From a virus, in the IMG/VR virus record IMGVR_UViG_3300042402_002641, positions 62,001-126,000 of that record: a stretch of DNA of 64,000 nucleotides; one strand, given 5' to 3'. This document shows positions 1 through 7,648 of this stretch, in pieces. A model generated the notes under the pieces. It did no database searches. It was not told where the DNA came from and saw only the letters and a program-made list of their open reading frames with translations. Within the stretch, counting starts at the first letter, position 1. Every line of letters starts with the position of its first letter. The translations under genes were made by a program, and so were the position numbers.

Positions 1-993
1 ATTCTGATCAAAGACATGCGAGCTGGATTCGGTGAAAAGTCAGTGAACTCTGTGGCCAAGAAAGCCAAGAAGCCCGAATACGCTGTGCCTGTGTTTGAAG
101 TCATGTTGGCACATGATGGTGCTAATCATGAAGGCAAGATCACAGGAAAAAAATTGGTAGAACCCAAGCTAGACGGAGTTCGTGTGGTCACTGTGGTTGA
201 CTTTGAAAGCCGCACAGTTGTGATGTATACCCGCAACGGCAAAGAACTTGTGAACTTTCCGCATATTGTTAAGGCATTTGAAGACAACCTAGATAACTTT
301 GCTCGTAGCTATGTTTTCGACGGTGAAGTGGTATCTACATCGTTCCAGGCCTTGATGAAAGAAGTACATCGCAAAGAAAATGCGCAGGCACAGGATGCCC
401 GACTGATGCTGTTTGATGTGATCCCTTTGTCGGAGTTCAAACTGGGTGAGAGTGCTATGGGGCAACGGCGGCGCAGTGCATTCTTGCGTGAAAACTTTTC
501 CAAGATATTTGCAGACTCAGGCTGCATCGACATCATCGCACAACGTGAATTTGATCTAGATGTGTTCACTGATGAGATCGAGTTCCGTGACTACAACAAG
601 CAGATGGTCACAGAGGGCTTTGAGGGTATCATGATCAAAGATCCCAACGGCAAATGGGAAGGCAAACGCAGCGTGGCCTGGCTCAAACAAAAGCCCTTTA
701 TTGAAGTCAGCCTTGAAATCACAGCAGTAGAAGAAGGCACAGGCCGGAATGAGGGCAGGCTAGGTGCTGTAATCTGTGCAGGGCGAGATGATGGCAAAGA
801 CATTCGAGTTAATGTGGGTTCGGGTTTCACAGATAGCGATCGAAAGGAATACTGGGAAGCTCGAGACAGCCTTCCGGGTCAGGTCATAGAAGTACGTGCA
901 GATGCTGTGACACAGAATCAAGACGGCACCTACAGCCTACGCTTTCCACGCTTTATGCGATTCCGTGGATTCAAGACCGGTGAAAAGATCTAA
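1..993 (+). CDS. ATP-dependent DNA ligase, T4 type (5' end outside window)
   Basis: Seals nicks in phage DNA during replication and recombination. The reading frame is open from base 1 and the N-terminal part lies upstream of the window. The nucleotidyl-transfer motif EPKLDGVR, with the adenylated lysine, starts near residue 56 of the visible part. Further ligase motifs follow: FDGEVV, EGFEGIMIKD and WLKQKP. The C-terminal OB-fold part ends in RLGAVIC...NVGSGF. The region before the lysine motif aligns by eye with the T4 gp30 stretch MRDLECGAS. A downstream ATG at base 16 is in frame but is not the real start. Confidence 0.93.
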   Translation: MLIKDMRAGFGEKSVNSVAKKAKKPEYAVPVFEVMLAHDGANHEGKITGKKLVEPKLDGVRVVTVVDFESRTVVMYTRNGKELVNFPHIVKAFEDNLDNFARSYVFDGEVVSTSFQALMKEVHRKENAQAQDARLMLFDVIPLSEFKLGESAMGQRRRSAFLRENFSKIFADSGCIDIIAQREFDLDVFTDEIEFRDYNKQMVTEGFEGIMIKDPNGKWEGKRSVAWLKQKPFIEVSLEITAVEEGTGRNEGRLGAVICAGRDDGKDIRVNVGSGFTDSDRKEYWEARDSLPGQVIEVRADAVTQNQDGTYSLRFPRFMRFRGFKTGEKI

Positions 994-995
994 TA

Positions 996-1003
996 ATTAA
1001 ATA
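996..1003 (+). promoter_or_regulatory. late-type promoter (ATTAAATA)
   Basis: ATTAAATA, a one- or two-base variant of the T4 late box TATAAATA, ends five bases before the ATG at 1009. This would put the start codon at or next to +1 and is one of a set with the same geometry in this window. Confidence 0.45.
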
Positions 1004-1008
1004 AGCAA

Positions 1009-1590
1009 ATGAAAATAGCCATAACAGGACACACCAAGGGTATAGGCAAGGCCTTGGCTGATGCATACCAACGTCGCGGCCATGAAATTGTTGGTCTGAG
1101 CCGAACCAAAGGATATAATATCTATAGTATACTTAAATGTGCCGATCTAATCGAGTCCTGCGATATGTTTATAAACAATGCACAAGCAGGTTTTGCACAA
1201 ACAGAACTTCTGTTTGAAATTGCCAAAAGGTGGCAAGATACTCACAAACATATTGTGAATATATCGTCTGTAATAACACAACGATATTCAAGTAATTATG
1301 CAGGCTTTGAAGAGGTGCCTCTGTATGAAGTAGAGTTGTACCGTGTGCAGAAAGTTGCACTGGAAGAGGCTGTTATCCGAATCCGTAATACTAGGACCAA
1401 CCTTAAGTTAACCTTGGTAAGGCCAAGCAAGACGATAGCGGGGGGTGAGCCCGCCGCATCGTGGGCTGCGGAGATTAATAATTGGGCAGAAACTCTCGTG
1501 AAAATTTTTGAGACAGCAGCAGCATGTGATCTCATGATTCCAGAAATTTCGCTGACATCAACAATCAAGATAGATGTTGCCCCGATCTAG
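1009..1590 (+). CDS. short-chain dehydrogenase/reductase-like protein
   Basis: 193 aa. The N-terminus has the SDR nucleotide-binding pattern TGHTKGIGKAL (residues 6-16), followed by a short Rossmann-like core with INNAQAG (like the NNAG motif) and IVNISS. A YxxxK-type pair may lie in LYRVQKVALEEA. It is shorter than typical SDRs (about 250 aa), so the substrate region is reduced. Short SDR-like proteins are known in T4-like phages of aquatic bacteria; the substrate is unknown. There is no clear Shine-Dalgarno and the start follows a late-type box. Confidence 0.75.
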   Translation: MKIAITGHTKGIGKALADAYQRRGHEIVGLSRTKGYNIYSILKCADLIESCDMFINNAQAGFAQTELLFEIAKRWQDTHKHIVNISSVITQRYSSNYAGFEEVPLYEVELYRVQKVALEEAVIRIRNTRTNLKLTLVRPSKTIAGGEPAASWAAEINNWAETLVKIFETAAACDLMIPEISLTSTIKIDVAPI

Positions 1591-1620
1591 AAATTTTTTA
1601 TTATGTTGAAAAGGATTTAA

Positions 1621-1899
1621 ATGCAGAACAATCTACCCCCGATCGCAAACAATGAAGAAGAAGCAGAGATCGCTCAGATACAGACTCTGTTAAACAATCA
1701 AAACGCTGTGAGTGCTGTGCAACAGCGGCTGGCCCTACAGCGGCAGCAGCCTTCCGCAGAGTTCTGTGAAGAATGTGGTGAATCTATTCCTCAAGCTAGA
1801 CGCGAATTGGTGCCGGGAGTTCAGATGTGTGTGCCCTGCCAGACCCTGTCAGAAAGATTCAAAGCCAACTATCGACAGCCTGGTGCGAGCACAGAGTAG
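1621..1899 (+). CDS. DksA/TraR-family zinc-finger protein
   Basis: 92 aa. The C-terminal half has CEECG...CVPCQ, the four-cysteine zinc finger of the DksA/TraR family, in the typical setting CxxCGxxIPxxRRxxxPxxxxCxxCQ (residues 49-79). TraR-like proteins bind the RNA polymerase secondary channel and alter promoter choice, so a role in transcription takeover is plausible. The N-terminal coiled coil is short. The 3' end overlaps the convergent YqgE-like gene by about 40 bp. AAAAGGATT before the ATG is a weak ribosome-binding site. Confidence 0.85.
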   Translation: MQNNLPPIANNEEEAEIAQIQTLLNNQNAVSAVQQRLALQRQQPSAEFCEECGESIPQARRELVPGVQMCVPCQTLSERFKANYRQPGASTE

Positions 1900-2419
1900 T
1901 AGCTGAGCTCCACAGATTTTCCGGGTCTTGTTCTAATAGCCATTCAGGACCTAGGTTCTGTGCTACCAACCATGAATGCTGTTTCTGCCAGGGGCCATTA
2001 CCGTTGAGTTCAGCTGAGAGTTGGCCCTGCGTCCATGCACAGTAGCCCATGACTATTCTAAAATGTCTAGGAGTGTCACCATCTGCAATGCTGTGAAACA
2101 TGCTTTCTGATGAAGTCATTGCCCAGGCTGAGCTGATTATAGCAGTGTCATCAGTGACCCAATCTGTGCTGTGCAACATCCATAGGCTGTTAGTGCTAAC
2201 AGGACCGCCCCAGTAAACAGGTATGTCTGGAGGATTGATCACATCAATGTTGCTGTTTTCTAACACATCTCGTAGAGTGTGCGTGGTCAGTCTGTTCACA
2301 CACAAAGCAAAGGATCCTGAATCATGTTCATGTGTGAGCATTAGTACAGCACGGCGGAATCTAGTGTCCGGCATGGCCGGTGGTGCTATCAGTAGATCAG
2401 TACCGGATACTGAGATCAT
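1859..2419 (-). CDS. YqgE/AlgH family protein (UPF0301, DUF179)
   Basis: 186 aa. Family signatures are clear: LLIAPPAMPDTRFRRAVLML near the N-terminus, then YWGGPV around the middle and GYCAWTQGQLSAEL in the C-terminal half. The family is widespread in Proteobacteria; its biochemical role is not settled. The ATG at 2419 overlaps the stop of the upstream gene as ATGA, which decides the start over an in-frame TTG two codons earlier. It is the last gene of a four-gene - strand operon that begins with a lipoprotein gene. Confidence 0.85.
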   Translation of the reverse strand: MISVSGTDLLIAPPAMPDTRFRRAVLMLTHEHDSGSFALCVNRLTTHTLRDVLENSNIDVINPPDIPVYWGGPVSTNSLWMLHSTDWVTDDTAIISSAWAMTSSESMFHSIADGDTPRHFRIVMGYCAWTQGQLSAELNGNGPWQKQHSWLVAQNLGPEWLLEQDPENLWSSATTLCSHQAVDSWL

Positions 2420-2922
2420 GACCAATCAGGCAGGGGACCACCGTACTTCTTGCCCTTGATCTTTTTGCCTTTGACCGTGGTTCTTTCGCTGCCAATTTTG
2501 TGTGACTTGTTGCCATGTCGACCACGATAGCCCTGACTCTTGCATGAAGCCAACTGACTGGCTCCTAGAGCGTTATTGGGCTTGCCGCTGGTGCAAAGAG
2601 CACGGCTGGCAGGTTCTTCATCTACCGCTGCTTCACTGACCTTGGCATCATCACTGCCACTTACACCGTACATGATCTCATCGTTCAAAGGAAAGTCTAG
2701 ATCTAGAAAACGCTCGGGCAGTTCTGCAGTGTCAATGATGTAGTCCAACTCATCATCTGTGGGATGCTGTTTCATCAACACCTTGGCAGCTTCATCATGC
2801 CCATCTGCACGTTCCCAGATGTTGACGTCATAGTGTGTTTGGTACAGATGTGCCACAGCATCCATGACCTTGTGATAATCGCAGGTGAATATGTTTTCTG
2901 TGACTATTTCTCGAATTTTCAT
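2416..2922 (-). CDS. conserved phage protein of unknown function
   Basis: 168 aa. It starts MKIREIV, a start seen in several proteins of T4-like aquatic phages. The N-terminal ~90 residues are acidic and globular. The C-terminal ~60 residues are basic and Gly/Lys-rich (GYRGRHGNKSHKIG, KGKKIKGKKYGG), suggesting nucleic-acid or capsid contact. CGGAGC about 9 bases before the ATG is a good ribosome-binding site. It overlaps both neighbours by 4 bp. No family was recognised. Confidence 0.7.
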   Translation of the reverse strand: MKIREIVTENIFTCDYHKVMDAVAHLYQTHYDVNIWERADGHDEAAKVLMKQHPTDDELDYIIDTAELPERFLDLDFPLNDEIMYGVSGSDDAKVSEAAVDEEPASRALCTSGKPNNALGASQLASCKSQGYRGRHGNKSHKIGSERTTVKGKKIKGKKYGGPLPDWS

Positions 2923-3152
2923 GCTAATTTTGCTCCGATCATTATGCAGCTGACCAAGAGATTTTTTAGATCCATGTCGTCTGCTTCTGCATTTAATTTA
3001 TCCGATTGGATAAGGTCTGCCATCAGAGCCTGGTATTCTGACTGTGAAATCGCACCCTGTTCTGCGGCTTGAGTGATTTCCAGGGCCATCTGTGCTCGTT
3101 GTTCTGCCCATGGTCTGCCACAGGTTGATAAAAATTGCAGTTGTTCTATCAT
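2919..3152 (-). CDS. small hypothetical protein
   Basis: 77 aa, mostly helical and Gln/Ala-rich. The start at 3152 is chosen because it overlaps the stop of the lipoprotein gene (TGATG) and has GGGAG six bases upstream; an in-frame ATG two codons earlier sits on top of that site. It lies in an operon between the lipoprotein and the 168-aa gene. Function is unknown. Confidence 0.65.
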   Translation of the reverse strand: MIEQLQFLSTCGRPWAEQRAQMALEITQAAEQGAISQSEYQALMADLIQSDKLNAEADDMDLKNLLVSCIMIGAKLA

Positions 3153-3532
3153 CACCATCTCCCTAGTATGACCTTACTGGCCCGTTCCGCCTGCTGTAGC
3201 AACAGTTTCTTTTTGATTTCGCAATAGGCTCGAGACCCTTCTTTACGTGTCTGCCATTCTTTAACTGTGCTCTGCATGGGCTCTATCACACGTAACACAT
3301 CCCGCTGTAGACTGCCCTTGGCCTCACTGTACAGTTCAAATCTGCGTAGATCTTCTGCCAACACCTGGACCTGAGTCAGCTGTGGTTCTAGGCAGTTGAT
3401 GCGTTCCGCACTGAGTCTGGCTGTGATGATATAGGCTGATTGATTGTCGTCCCAGAATGATGGTACCCACGACTGTAGAGTCGTACAGCCCGATAACAGC
3501 ACAGTGAGAATAACGCTGGCAATGATTTTCAT
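3152..3532 (-). CDS. predicted small lipoprotein
   Basis: 126 aa. The N-terminus MKIIASVILTVLLSGC is a short signal peptide with a lipobox (LLSGC), so the mature protein should be lipid-anchored in the envelope. The rest is helical and charged with one later Cys pair. It is first in a four-gene operon and divergent from the PBP-like peptidase gene. An outer-membrane spanin role is possible, but no partner was identified. The ATG at 3532 is preferred over an upstream in-frame start because the signal peptide begins there and a late-type box lies five bases upstream. Confidence 0.75.
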   Translation of the reverse strand: MKIIASVILTVLLSGCTTLQSWVPSFWDDNQSAYIITARLSAERINCLEPQLTQVQVLAEDLRRFELYSEAKGSLQRDVLRVIEPMQSTVKEWQTRKEGSRAYCEIKKKLLLQQAERASKVILGRW

Positions 3533-3537
3533 ATAAG

Positions 3538-3545
3538 TATTTACT
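3538..3545 (-). promoter_or_regulatory. late-type promoter (AGTAAATA)
   Basis: AGTAAATA reading on the - strand, with five bases (CTTAT) before the ATG of the lipoprotein gene. It has the same N5 geometry as other late-type boxes in this window. Confidence 0.5.
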
Positions 3546-3552
3546 TCTTTGA

Positions 3553-3581
3553 TTGACAAACACTGTGAACCAGTGTATAGT
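3553..3581 (+). promoter_or_regulatory. sigma70 promoter of the PBP-like gene
   Basis: TTGACA at 3553-3558, 17-nt spacer, TATAGT at 3576-3581. The ATG at 3590 lies eight bases after the -10 box, so the transcript would have almost no leader. A second TATAAT at 3584-3589 has no suitably spaced -35. Confidence 0.7.
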
Positions 3582-3589
3582 GGTATAAT

Positions 3590-4420
3590 ATGAAAAAATT
3601 GCTGACTGTGATGCTATTGATCTTTGCTGCTGGTGCAGAATCTGCAGTGAGTCTAGCTGTCTACAACATCACAGAAGAACGTTGGCAGCACAGCGAAAAT
3701 CTTAATCAAACCAGACCCTTGGCCAGCCTGACCAAGCTGATGACAGTGATGGTGAGTCTAGACTCAGATCAGGATCTAGATCGTGTGATACCCCTGCCGA
3801 CAGCCAGTCCAAGACTCACACAGGGCACCTACACCCGTAGAACCCTGATCACGGCGGTCTTGGTTAGATCAGACAACAGCGCAGCAGAAGCTCTGGCACA
3901 GGCATACCCTGGGGGCCGTAGACAGTTCATACGTGAGATGAACCATAGAGCACAGGCCTTGGGCATGATGAACACACAGTTCGTGGATGCCAGTGGGCTC
4001 AGCAGTCAAAACAGAAGCACAGCCCATGACGTGATCACCATGATCCGAGCCGCAGATCTATACCCTGTGATTTCAGAGATCAGCACCAAGACGCAGGCAG
4101 ATCTAGAAGCAGGTCAGGGTCGCAGATTGAGAACCATCAGGATTGAAAACACCAACGCTCCCGTGTTGATTGAGTTTGATGGCATCACTGTGAGCAAGAC
4201 TGGGTTCACAGGGGCAGCAGGATGGTGCATGGGTCTACTGGTGGTCAAGGGCAGAACCAGATCAGCTGTGGTAATTCTAGGTGCTGACACACAGAGTCAG
4301 AGATTCCGCAGCATCAAAGCGATCATGCTGAACCACATCGCAGACACAGCGCCAGAACCACCAAAACCTGCATCACCCGGAGATCTCATAAGATCATGGA
4401 TGTCTACATGGAACTATTAG
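3590..4420 (+). CDS. exported S11-family serine peptidase (D-Ala-D-Ala carboxypeptidase/endopeptidase, PBP5/PBP7-like)
   Basis: 276 aa with a signal peptide (about residues 1-19). All three active-site motifs of S11 penicillin-binding proteins are present: SxxK as S46-L-T-K49, SxN as S94-D-N96, and K203-T-G205. It should act in the periplasm on peptidoglycan stem peptides. It lacks the second domain and C-terminal amphipathic anchor of PBP5 and is closer in length to PBP7-type endopeptidases. It could remodel the wall during infection or help lysis. Phage wall enzymes are more often M15 or muramidase types, so the family is unusual here. Confidence 0.9.
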   Translation: MKKLLTVMLLIFAAGAESAVSLAVYNITEERWQHSENLNQTRPLASLTKLMTVMVSLDSDQDLDRVIPLPTASPRLTQGTYTRRTLITAVLVRSDNSAAEALAQAYPGGRRQFIREMNHRAQALGMMNTQFVDASGLSSQNRSTAHDVITMIRAADLYPVISEISTKTQADLEAGQGRRLRTIRIENTNAPVLIEFDGITVSKTGFTGAAGWCMGLLVVKGRTRSAVVILGADTQSQRFRSIKAIMLNHIADTAPEPPKPASPGDLIRSWMSTWNY

Positions 4421-4427
4421 AGTCATT

Positions 4428-4961
4428 ATGAATATCCAAGGCCACCGACTGCAGGTCTCACTGCCCTACTTCACCGTTGATCTAGGCACGCACACACAGG
4501 CTCTGGATCTCGCACGACAGGCTCTAGCGGAACTGCGAGTAGAAGCGCCAAGTATAACCAGCAATGTAGCTGCAGACTATGTCAGCCCCTATGACAGTCA
4601 CAGGCGTAACACAAAACTCATGCCTGTGTGCGAACTGGCCAGAAACTGCTGCGAATATCTCACAGAAACTGTGCTGGGCCAGCGTCTAGAACTGCGTGTG
4701 ATCAATTGCTGGGTAGCAGACTACGGACCAGGTGATTTCACACACAGGCATGATCATTGGCCCATGCTGTTCAGCTGTGTGATCTATCTAGACTGTGATC
4801 ATCTCAGTGCACCTTTGATACTGGCCAACAATCATGAAGTCCAAGCCGAAACGGGCAGGATGGTGATCTTTCCAGGATGGGTAGAACATGAAGTCCTGCC
4901 CACTGCCAGTGCTCGTAGCTGTGTGGCAATCAATCTTGCTGCCATGTGGGATCGAGGTTGA
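4428..4961 (+). CDS. putative 2OG-Fe(II) oxygenase (TIGR02466-like)
   Basis: 177 aa. It shows a double-stranded beta-helix layout: FTHRHDHWPMLFSCVIYLDCD, then PLILANN, then GRMVIFPGWVEHEVLP and a final CVAINLA strand. The likely metal ligands are His in HRHDH and His in WVEHEV. It resembles the second oxygenase at 28861-29490. It begins 7 bp after the peptidase gene and is probably co-transcribed. Substrate is unknown. Confidence 0.65.
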   Translation: MNIQGHRLQVSLPYFTVDLGTHTQALDLARQALAELRVEAPSITSNVAADYVSPYDSHRRNTKLMPVCELARNCCEYLTETVLGQRLELRVINCWVADYGPGDFTHRHDHWPMLFSCVIYLDCDHLSAPLILANNHEVQAETGRMVIFPGWVEHEVLPTASARSCVAINLAAMWDRG

Positions 4962-4986
4962 CACCGCAGAAGATTTGTAGTATACT
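4958..4986 (+). promoter_or_regulatory. sigma70 promoter
   Basis: TTGACA 4958-4963, 17 nt, TATACT 4981-4986, upstream of the alpha/beta hydrolase gene at 5016. Confidence 0.85.
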
Positions 4987-5015
4987 AGTGTTTTAAACTC
5001 CAGCCAAGAGGCCGT

Positions 5016-5738
5016 ATGAAAATCCCGCTGATCACAGTGATCTTGTTGTTGACGCTAGTCAGCCCAGCACGGGCCCTAGACCCTGAACACCTAGAAAAAA
5101 CCTGGCAACAGGCCAGGGTCTATGAGCCAGGATCGTGGTGGCCTAGAACTGCAGCGTCATATCGCTCTGAGCAAAAATACCCCGTGATCCTTTACTTCCA
5201 CGGCTGCGGAGGTATCAGCAGCAACAACGACATTCAGTGGGCAGAGTTCTTCAAGAGCCTGGGCTATTTGACAGTGATGCCCGACAGTTTTGCTCAGCCA
5301 GGCAGGGTCAACGGCTGTGATTGGAGAGCTAGACAAAGAGAAAGCTTTGAGACAGCACAGGTGAGGCTGAGAGAAGTAGAATTGGCTCTGACACGCATAA
5401 GGCAAACTGGCTGGAGCACGGGTCAAGTATTCCTTATGGGACACAGCCAGGGCGCTTGGGCCATCAGTGCAGTTAACACCGCAGACATCTCCGGTGTGAT
5501 ACTGAGCTCAATGAAATGCCAACAGGTACAGATCAATCCCACTGTGCCTATACTGCGAATTGGATATGTCAATGATCCCTGGATGCCCGTGAGCATACCC
5601 GAGTGCGGTGATCATGTAGAGCATCCCAGCTATGCTAGACTGTTTGTTGCAGGTCGTGAACACGAAACTGCCTACAGTAGAGAACTGAAGACAGCAGTGC
5701 AAGCGTGGCTGCGACAGCGCACAAGGCAGAGTCAATAG
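5016..5738 (+). CDS. exported alpha/beta hydrolase (dienelactone-hydrolase-like)
   Basis: 240 aa with a signal peptide (MKIPLITVILLLTLVSPARA). The oxyanion-hole region is YFHGCGG (60-66) and the nucleophile elbow is GHSQG (142-146, Ser144). The catalytic His is probably in REHETAY near residue 215. It is therefore a periplasmic or secreted esterase-like enzyme. It has its own sigma70 promoter, next to the PBP-like peptidase, which suggests a shared role at the host envelope. Confidence 0.85.
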   Translation: MKIPLITVILLLTLVSPARALDPEHLEKTWQQARVYEPGSWWPRTAASYRSEQKYPVILYFHGCGGISSNNDIQWAEFFKSLGYLTVMPDSFAQPGRVNGCDWRARQRESFETAQVRLREVELALTRIRQTGWSTGQVFLMGHSQGAWAISAVNTADISGVILSSMKCQQVQINPTVPILRIGYVNDPWMPVSIPECGDHVEHPSYARLFVAGREHETAYSRELKTAVQAWLRQRTRQSQ

Positions 5739-5739
5739 G

Positions 5740-5752
5740 CCGCGAAGCGGCA
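5740..5752. terminator. small GC hairpin between convergent genes
   Basis: GCCGC-GAA-GCGGC forms a perfect five-base-pair hairpin just after the hydrolase stop and before the end of the convergent small-gene operon. There is no U tract, so a terminator role is only possible. Confidence 0.35.
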
Positions 5753-5774
5753 GCGGCGCGACAGATTCCGCGAT

Positions 5775-5900
5775 CTAGTAGAAGAAAAACCATAAAACTA
5801 GGCAAAGAATCAGGACGACAGCAAGGCCTATGACAAAGTCTCGGCTGGTGATTTCAGGTAAAGGTGCTTCATACATATGTGTTATGTATCCGCCCAGCAT
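5775..5900 (-). CDS. small membrane protein (41 aa)
   Basis: 41 aa ending with one strong transmembrane segment (FVIGLAVVLILCLVLWFFF). The start overlaps the stop of the upstream gene by one base (TGATG), typical of coupled translation; an internal ATG eight codons later is an alternative. It is the last gene of a three-gene - strand operon. Function is unknown. Confidence 0.6.
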   Translation of the reverse strand: MLGGYITHMYEAPLPEITSRDFVIGLAVVLILCLVLWFFFY

Positions 5901-6112
5901 CACACATACTCTAGAAGTGGCTGTCTACGAAGTTCTGGATAGCGTAGTATAAACCATGCGTGATAGGCACGAGGCACCCAAAAGTCTATGCTGTCTGCAC
6001 GTATGCTCAGTGAGCCGCCCCAGCTTTGTACATCACGCCATATGGTCTCTTCATCGTAGTCCAGCGTAAGATAGGTGTGATAACGATAGCAGTAGAGAGT
6101 TATATCAAACAT
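5900..6112 (-). CDS. small phage protein, member of a local paralogue family
   Basis: 70 aa. Its C-terminal part (DFWVPRAYHAWFILRYPELRR) resembles the proteins at 23758 and 24368, giving a small family with the pattern F-W/hydrophobic run-L-K/R-Y-P-E. It overlaps the upstream gene by 13 bp. The start at 6112 is chosen because translation from further upstream would run through the neighbour. Function is unknown. Confidence 0.6.
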   Translation of the reverse strand: MFDITLYCYRYHTYLTLDYDEETIWRDVQSWGGSLSIRADSIDFWVPRAYHAWFILRYPELRRQPLLEYV

Positions 6113-6288
6113 AGTAGAAGATAGGTTTTGGGATCGCAGTCTATGAGCACAATGTAACGATCTTCCCATACAGTGCTAAAACCGTCCGAATAATCTGAAA
6201 GCAGGTGTATGATGCGTATGGGGTCGCCAGCAGAAATGCGATCATTCAGGCGTTCAAGTTGTGTGATATCATAGTCCAGAGTGTACAT
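6100..6288 (-). CDS. small hypothetical protein
   Basis: 62 aa, first gene of the - strand trio. Composition is normal for this phage, with the central motif IRIIHLLSDYSDG. A CGTAAATA box lies five bases before the ATG, the same geometry as other late-type starts. No family was recognised. Confidence 0.6.
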   Translation of the reverse strand: MYTLDYDITQLERLNDRISAGDPIRIIHLLSDYSDGFSTVWEDRYIVLIDCDPKTYLLLCLI

Positions 6289-6293
6289 CTACA

Positions 6294-6301
6294 TATTTAC
6301 G
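6294..6301 (-). promoter_or_regulatory. late-type promoter (CGTAAATA)
   Basis: CGTAAATA on the - strand followed by TGTAG and ATG (6288). Confidence 0.45.
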
Positions 6302-6375
6302 TGCGCTGCGCGAGCTCTAGAGATCAGTTACTGAGCTAAGACTGCCATAAACAGGGGGTTGCAGTAAATATTACT

Positions 6376-6546
6376 ATGAGCACAGTGTATGCTATTCGCA
6401 GTGATTGGGACCGTGAGGGCGAACGCTTCACTGTGTTACGTCACAATCGTGTAGTGATTATCACACGCAGTAGACAGATAGTGCGTGAATGGTTTCCCCA
6501 GATGTGGATGGATACTAGATCGATTCCCGATGTGGTTCTAGTATAG
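6376..6546 (+). CDS. small hypothetical protein
   Basis: 56 aa (MSTVYAIRSDWDREGERFTV...), compatible with real coding by codon use. It contains a compact basic centre (VVIITRSRQIVREWF). There is no clear Shine-Dalgarno. It ends 5 bp before the first copy of the AGGCCCCGCTGC repeat. Confidence 0.5.
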   Translation: MSTVYAIRSDWDREGERFTVLRHNRVVIITRSRQIVREWFPQMWMDTRSIPDVVLV

Positions 6547-6939
6547 TGTATAGGCCCCGCTGCAATGGATTACACAGTGTGCATACATATGCGTTTGTAC
6601 ACATAAATGCTCAGTAAGTGTGATTTACTGACCCCCACAGTGCGTGTAGAGGCCGCTGCGCTGGCCGTGAGAGGCAGAATGGTGTGGTTCTGTGTGACAA
6701 AGTGCAATAAAGTGTGGAATTGTGTGACCATTTGAGCATAGCCTCTCCAACCACAGTGATCTCAAAAAATTTTTGCATGATTTCTAGTGTGGGACTCTGT
6801 GTTTTCGCACCGTTCGCCACCATTTTGTCACCAGATCCCACCGAGTCCCTGACCGCGTACGGTGAGTCTACGGTGGCCCCGCTGCGTGAGATTCATGTGC
6901 GCACTGTACTAAGCAGTGGGATCACAGCTATATACTAGT
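6547..6939. other. 393-bp stretch without a convincing gene
   Basis: Two overlapping open frames exist: 6714-6938 (+, GTG start, 74 aa) and 6611-6841 (-, 76 aa, possible internal ATG giving MVANGAKTQSPT). Neither has a recognisable product or ribosome-binding site. The stretch holds two copies of the GGCCCCGCTGC repeat (6552-6563 and 6875-6885). One small gene could be real, more likely the - strand one. Confidence 0.3.
6552..6563 (+). repeat. AGGCCCCGCTGC intergenic repeat, copy 1
   Basis: Exact 12-mer also at 7079-7090, 14901-14912 and 19356-19367; a copy lacking the first base match is at 6875-6885. All but the 6875 copy lie just after a gene end. Confidence 0.7.
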
Positions 6940-7080
6940 ATGATCTCTACACTGGCTATGCTGCCTTTCATCTTCATACTCACACACATAGCTGTTCAAG
7001 GTGATTCATACACAGTGAGATACCAGGCTAGGATCTGTGTCTTCTGTTATCTTGCGATCGCTGTGGCATTTTGGCTATAG
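6940..7080 (+). CDS. small membrane protein (46 aa)
   Basis: 46 aa with two hydrophobic segments (MISTLAMLPFIFILTHIAV and ICVFCYLAIAVAFWL). TATACT lies four bases before the ATG. Its stop codon TAG overlaps the second AGGCCCCGCTGC repeat. Function is unknown. Confidence 0.5.
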   Translation: MISTLAMLPFIFILTHIAVQGDSYTVRYQARICVFCYLAIAVAFWL

Positions 7081-7090
7081 GCCCCGCTGC
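7079..7090 (+). repeat. AGGCCCCGCTGC intergenic repeat, copy 2
   Basis: Exact 12-mer immediately at the stop of the 46-aa gene and upstream of the next sigma70 promoter. Confidence 0.7.
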
Positions 7091-7108
7091 TAGATATACC
7101 AAAATGCA

Positions 7109-7137
7109 TTGACAGTACAGGACTTTGACTGTATAAT
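7109..7137 (+). promoter_or_regulatory. sigma70 promoter
   Basis: TTGACA 7109-7114, 17 nt, TATAAT 7132-7137. An ATG occurs exactly at the expected +1 (7144), in frame with the gene start used below. Confidence 0.9.
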
Positions 7138-7182
7138 ATACACATGCTTAAGAAAAAGCTGTTATCTAGGAGCAGAGAATCC

Positions 7183-7461
7183 GTGACATTACCAGATGAA
7201 AGATACCGTGCAGTGCGGCACACAGAACAGTTTCTTCAACGACTAGCGGCTGGGGAATATCCCCGTGTGGCCAAGGCAGTTCGTGATGAAGCTAGAGCAT
7301 TGCTGCGACACTATCCTAATGGTTATGACATGGATCGTGCAGCGCGAGCCTGTCCTGATGTGTTTGTGGAACGCTATGAAGATCTGCACAGATTCGTCTT
7401 GCAGGCCCGTCGACTAGCTCCCACTGACGGAGGGGAACAGCAGCAGGAGATCACAGACTAA
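7183..7461 (+). CDS. BPSL0761-like conserved protein
   Basis: 92 aa from GTG 7183. The N-terminus (M/V)TLPDERYRAVRHTEQFL and the centre RVAKAVRDEARALLRHYP match a family of small proteins known from proteobacteria and their phages. TAGGAG ten bases upstream supports the GTG. A longer in-frame form from ATG 7144, at the transcription start, would add 13 basic residues (MLKKKLLSRSRES). Function is unknown. Confidence 0.75.
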   Translation: MTLPDERYRAVRHTEQFLQRLAAGEYPRVAKAVRDEARALLRHYPNGYDMDRAARACPDVFVERYEDLHRFVLQARRLAPTDGGEQQQEITD

Positions 7462-7472
7462 GCAACAGTTTA

Positions 7473-7550
<78 letters not shown>

Positions 7551-7570
7551 CAACGCAGCAGCACAGCAAT

Positions 7571-7646
7571 CTGACCGTAGTTCAGGGGATAGAACAACAG
7601 CCTTCTAAGCTGTGGGTCGCTGGTTCGATTCCAGCCGGTCAGGCCA
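7571..7646 (+). tRNA. tRNA-Arg (TCT)
   Basis: Acceptor CTGACCG pairs perfectly with CGGTCAG, T arm GCTGG-TTCGATT-CCAGC, anticodon arm ACAGC-CTTCTAA-GCTGT with anticodon TCT at 7604-7606, encoded CCA. It reads AGA/AGG arginine codons. Confidence 0.93.
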
Positions 7647-7648
7647 TT

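Noticed and set aside
3584-3589. TATAAT directly before the PBP-like gene as its -10 box
   Set aside because: The TTGACA lies 25 bases upstream; TATAGT at 3576-3581 gives the 17-nt spacing used everywhere else.
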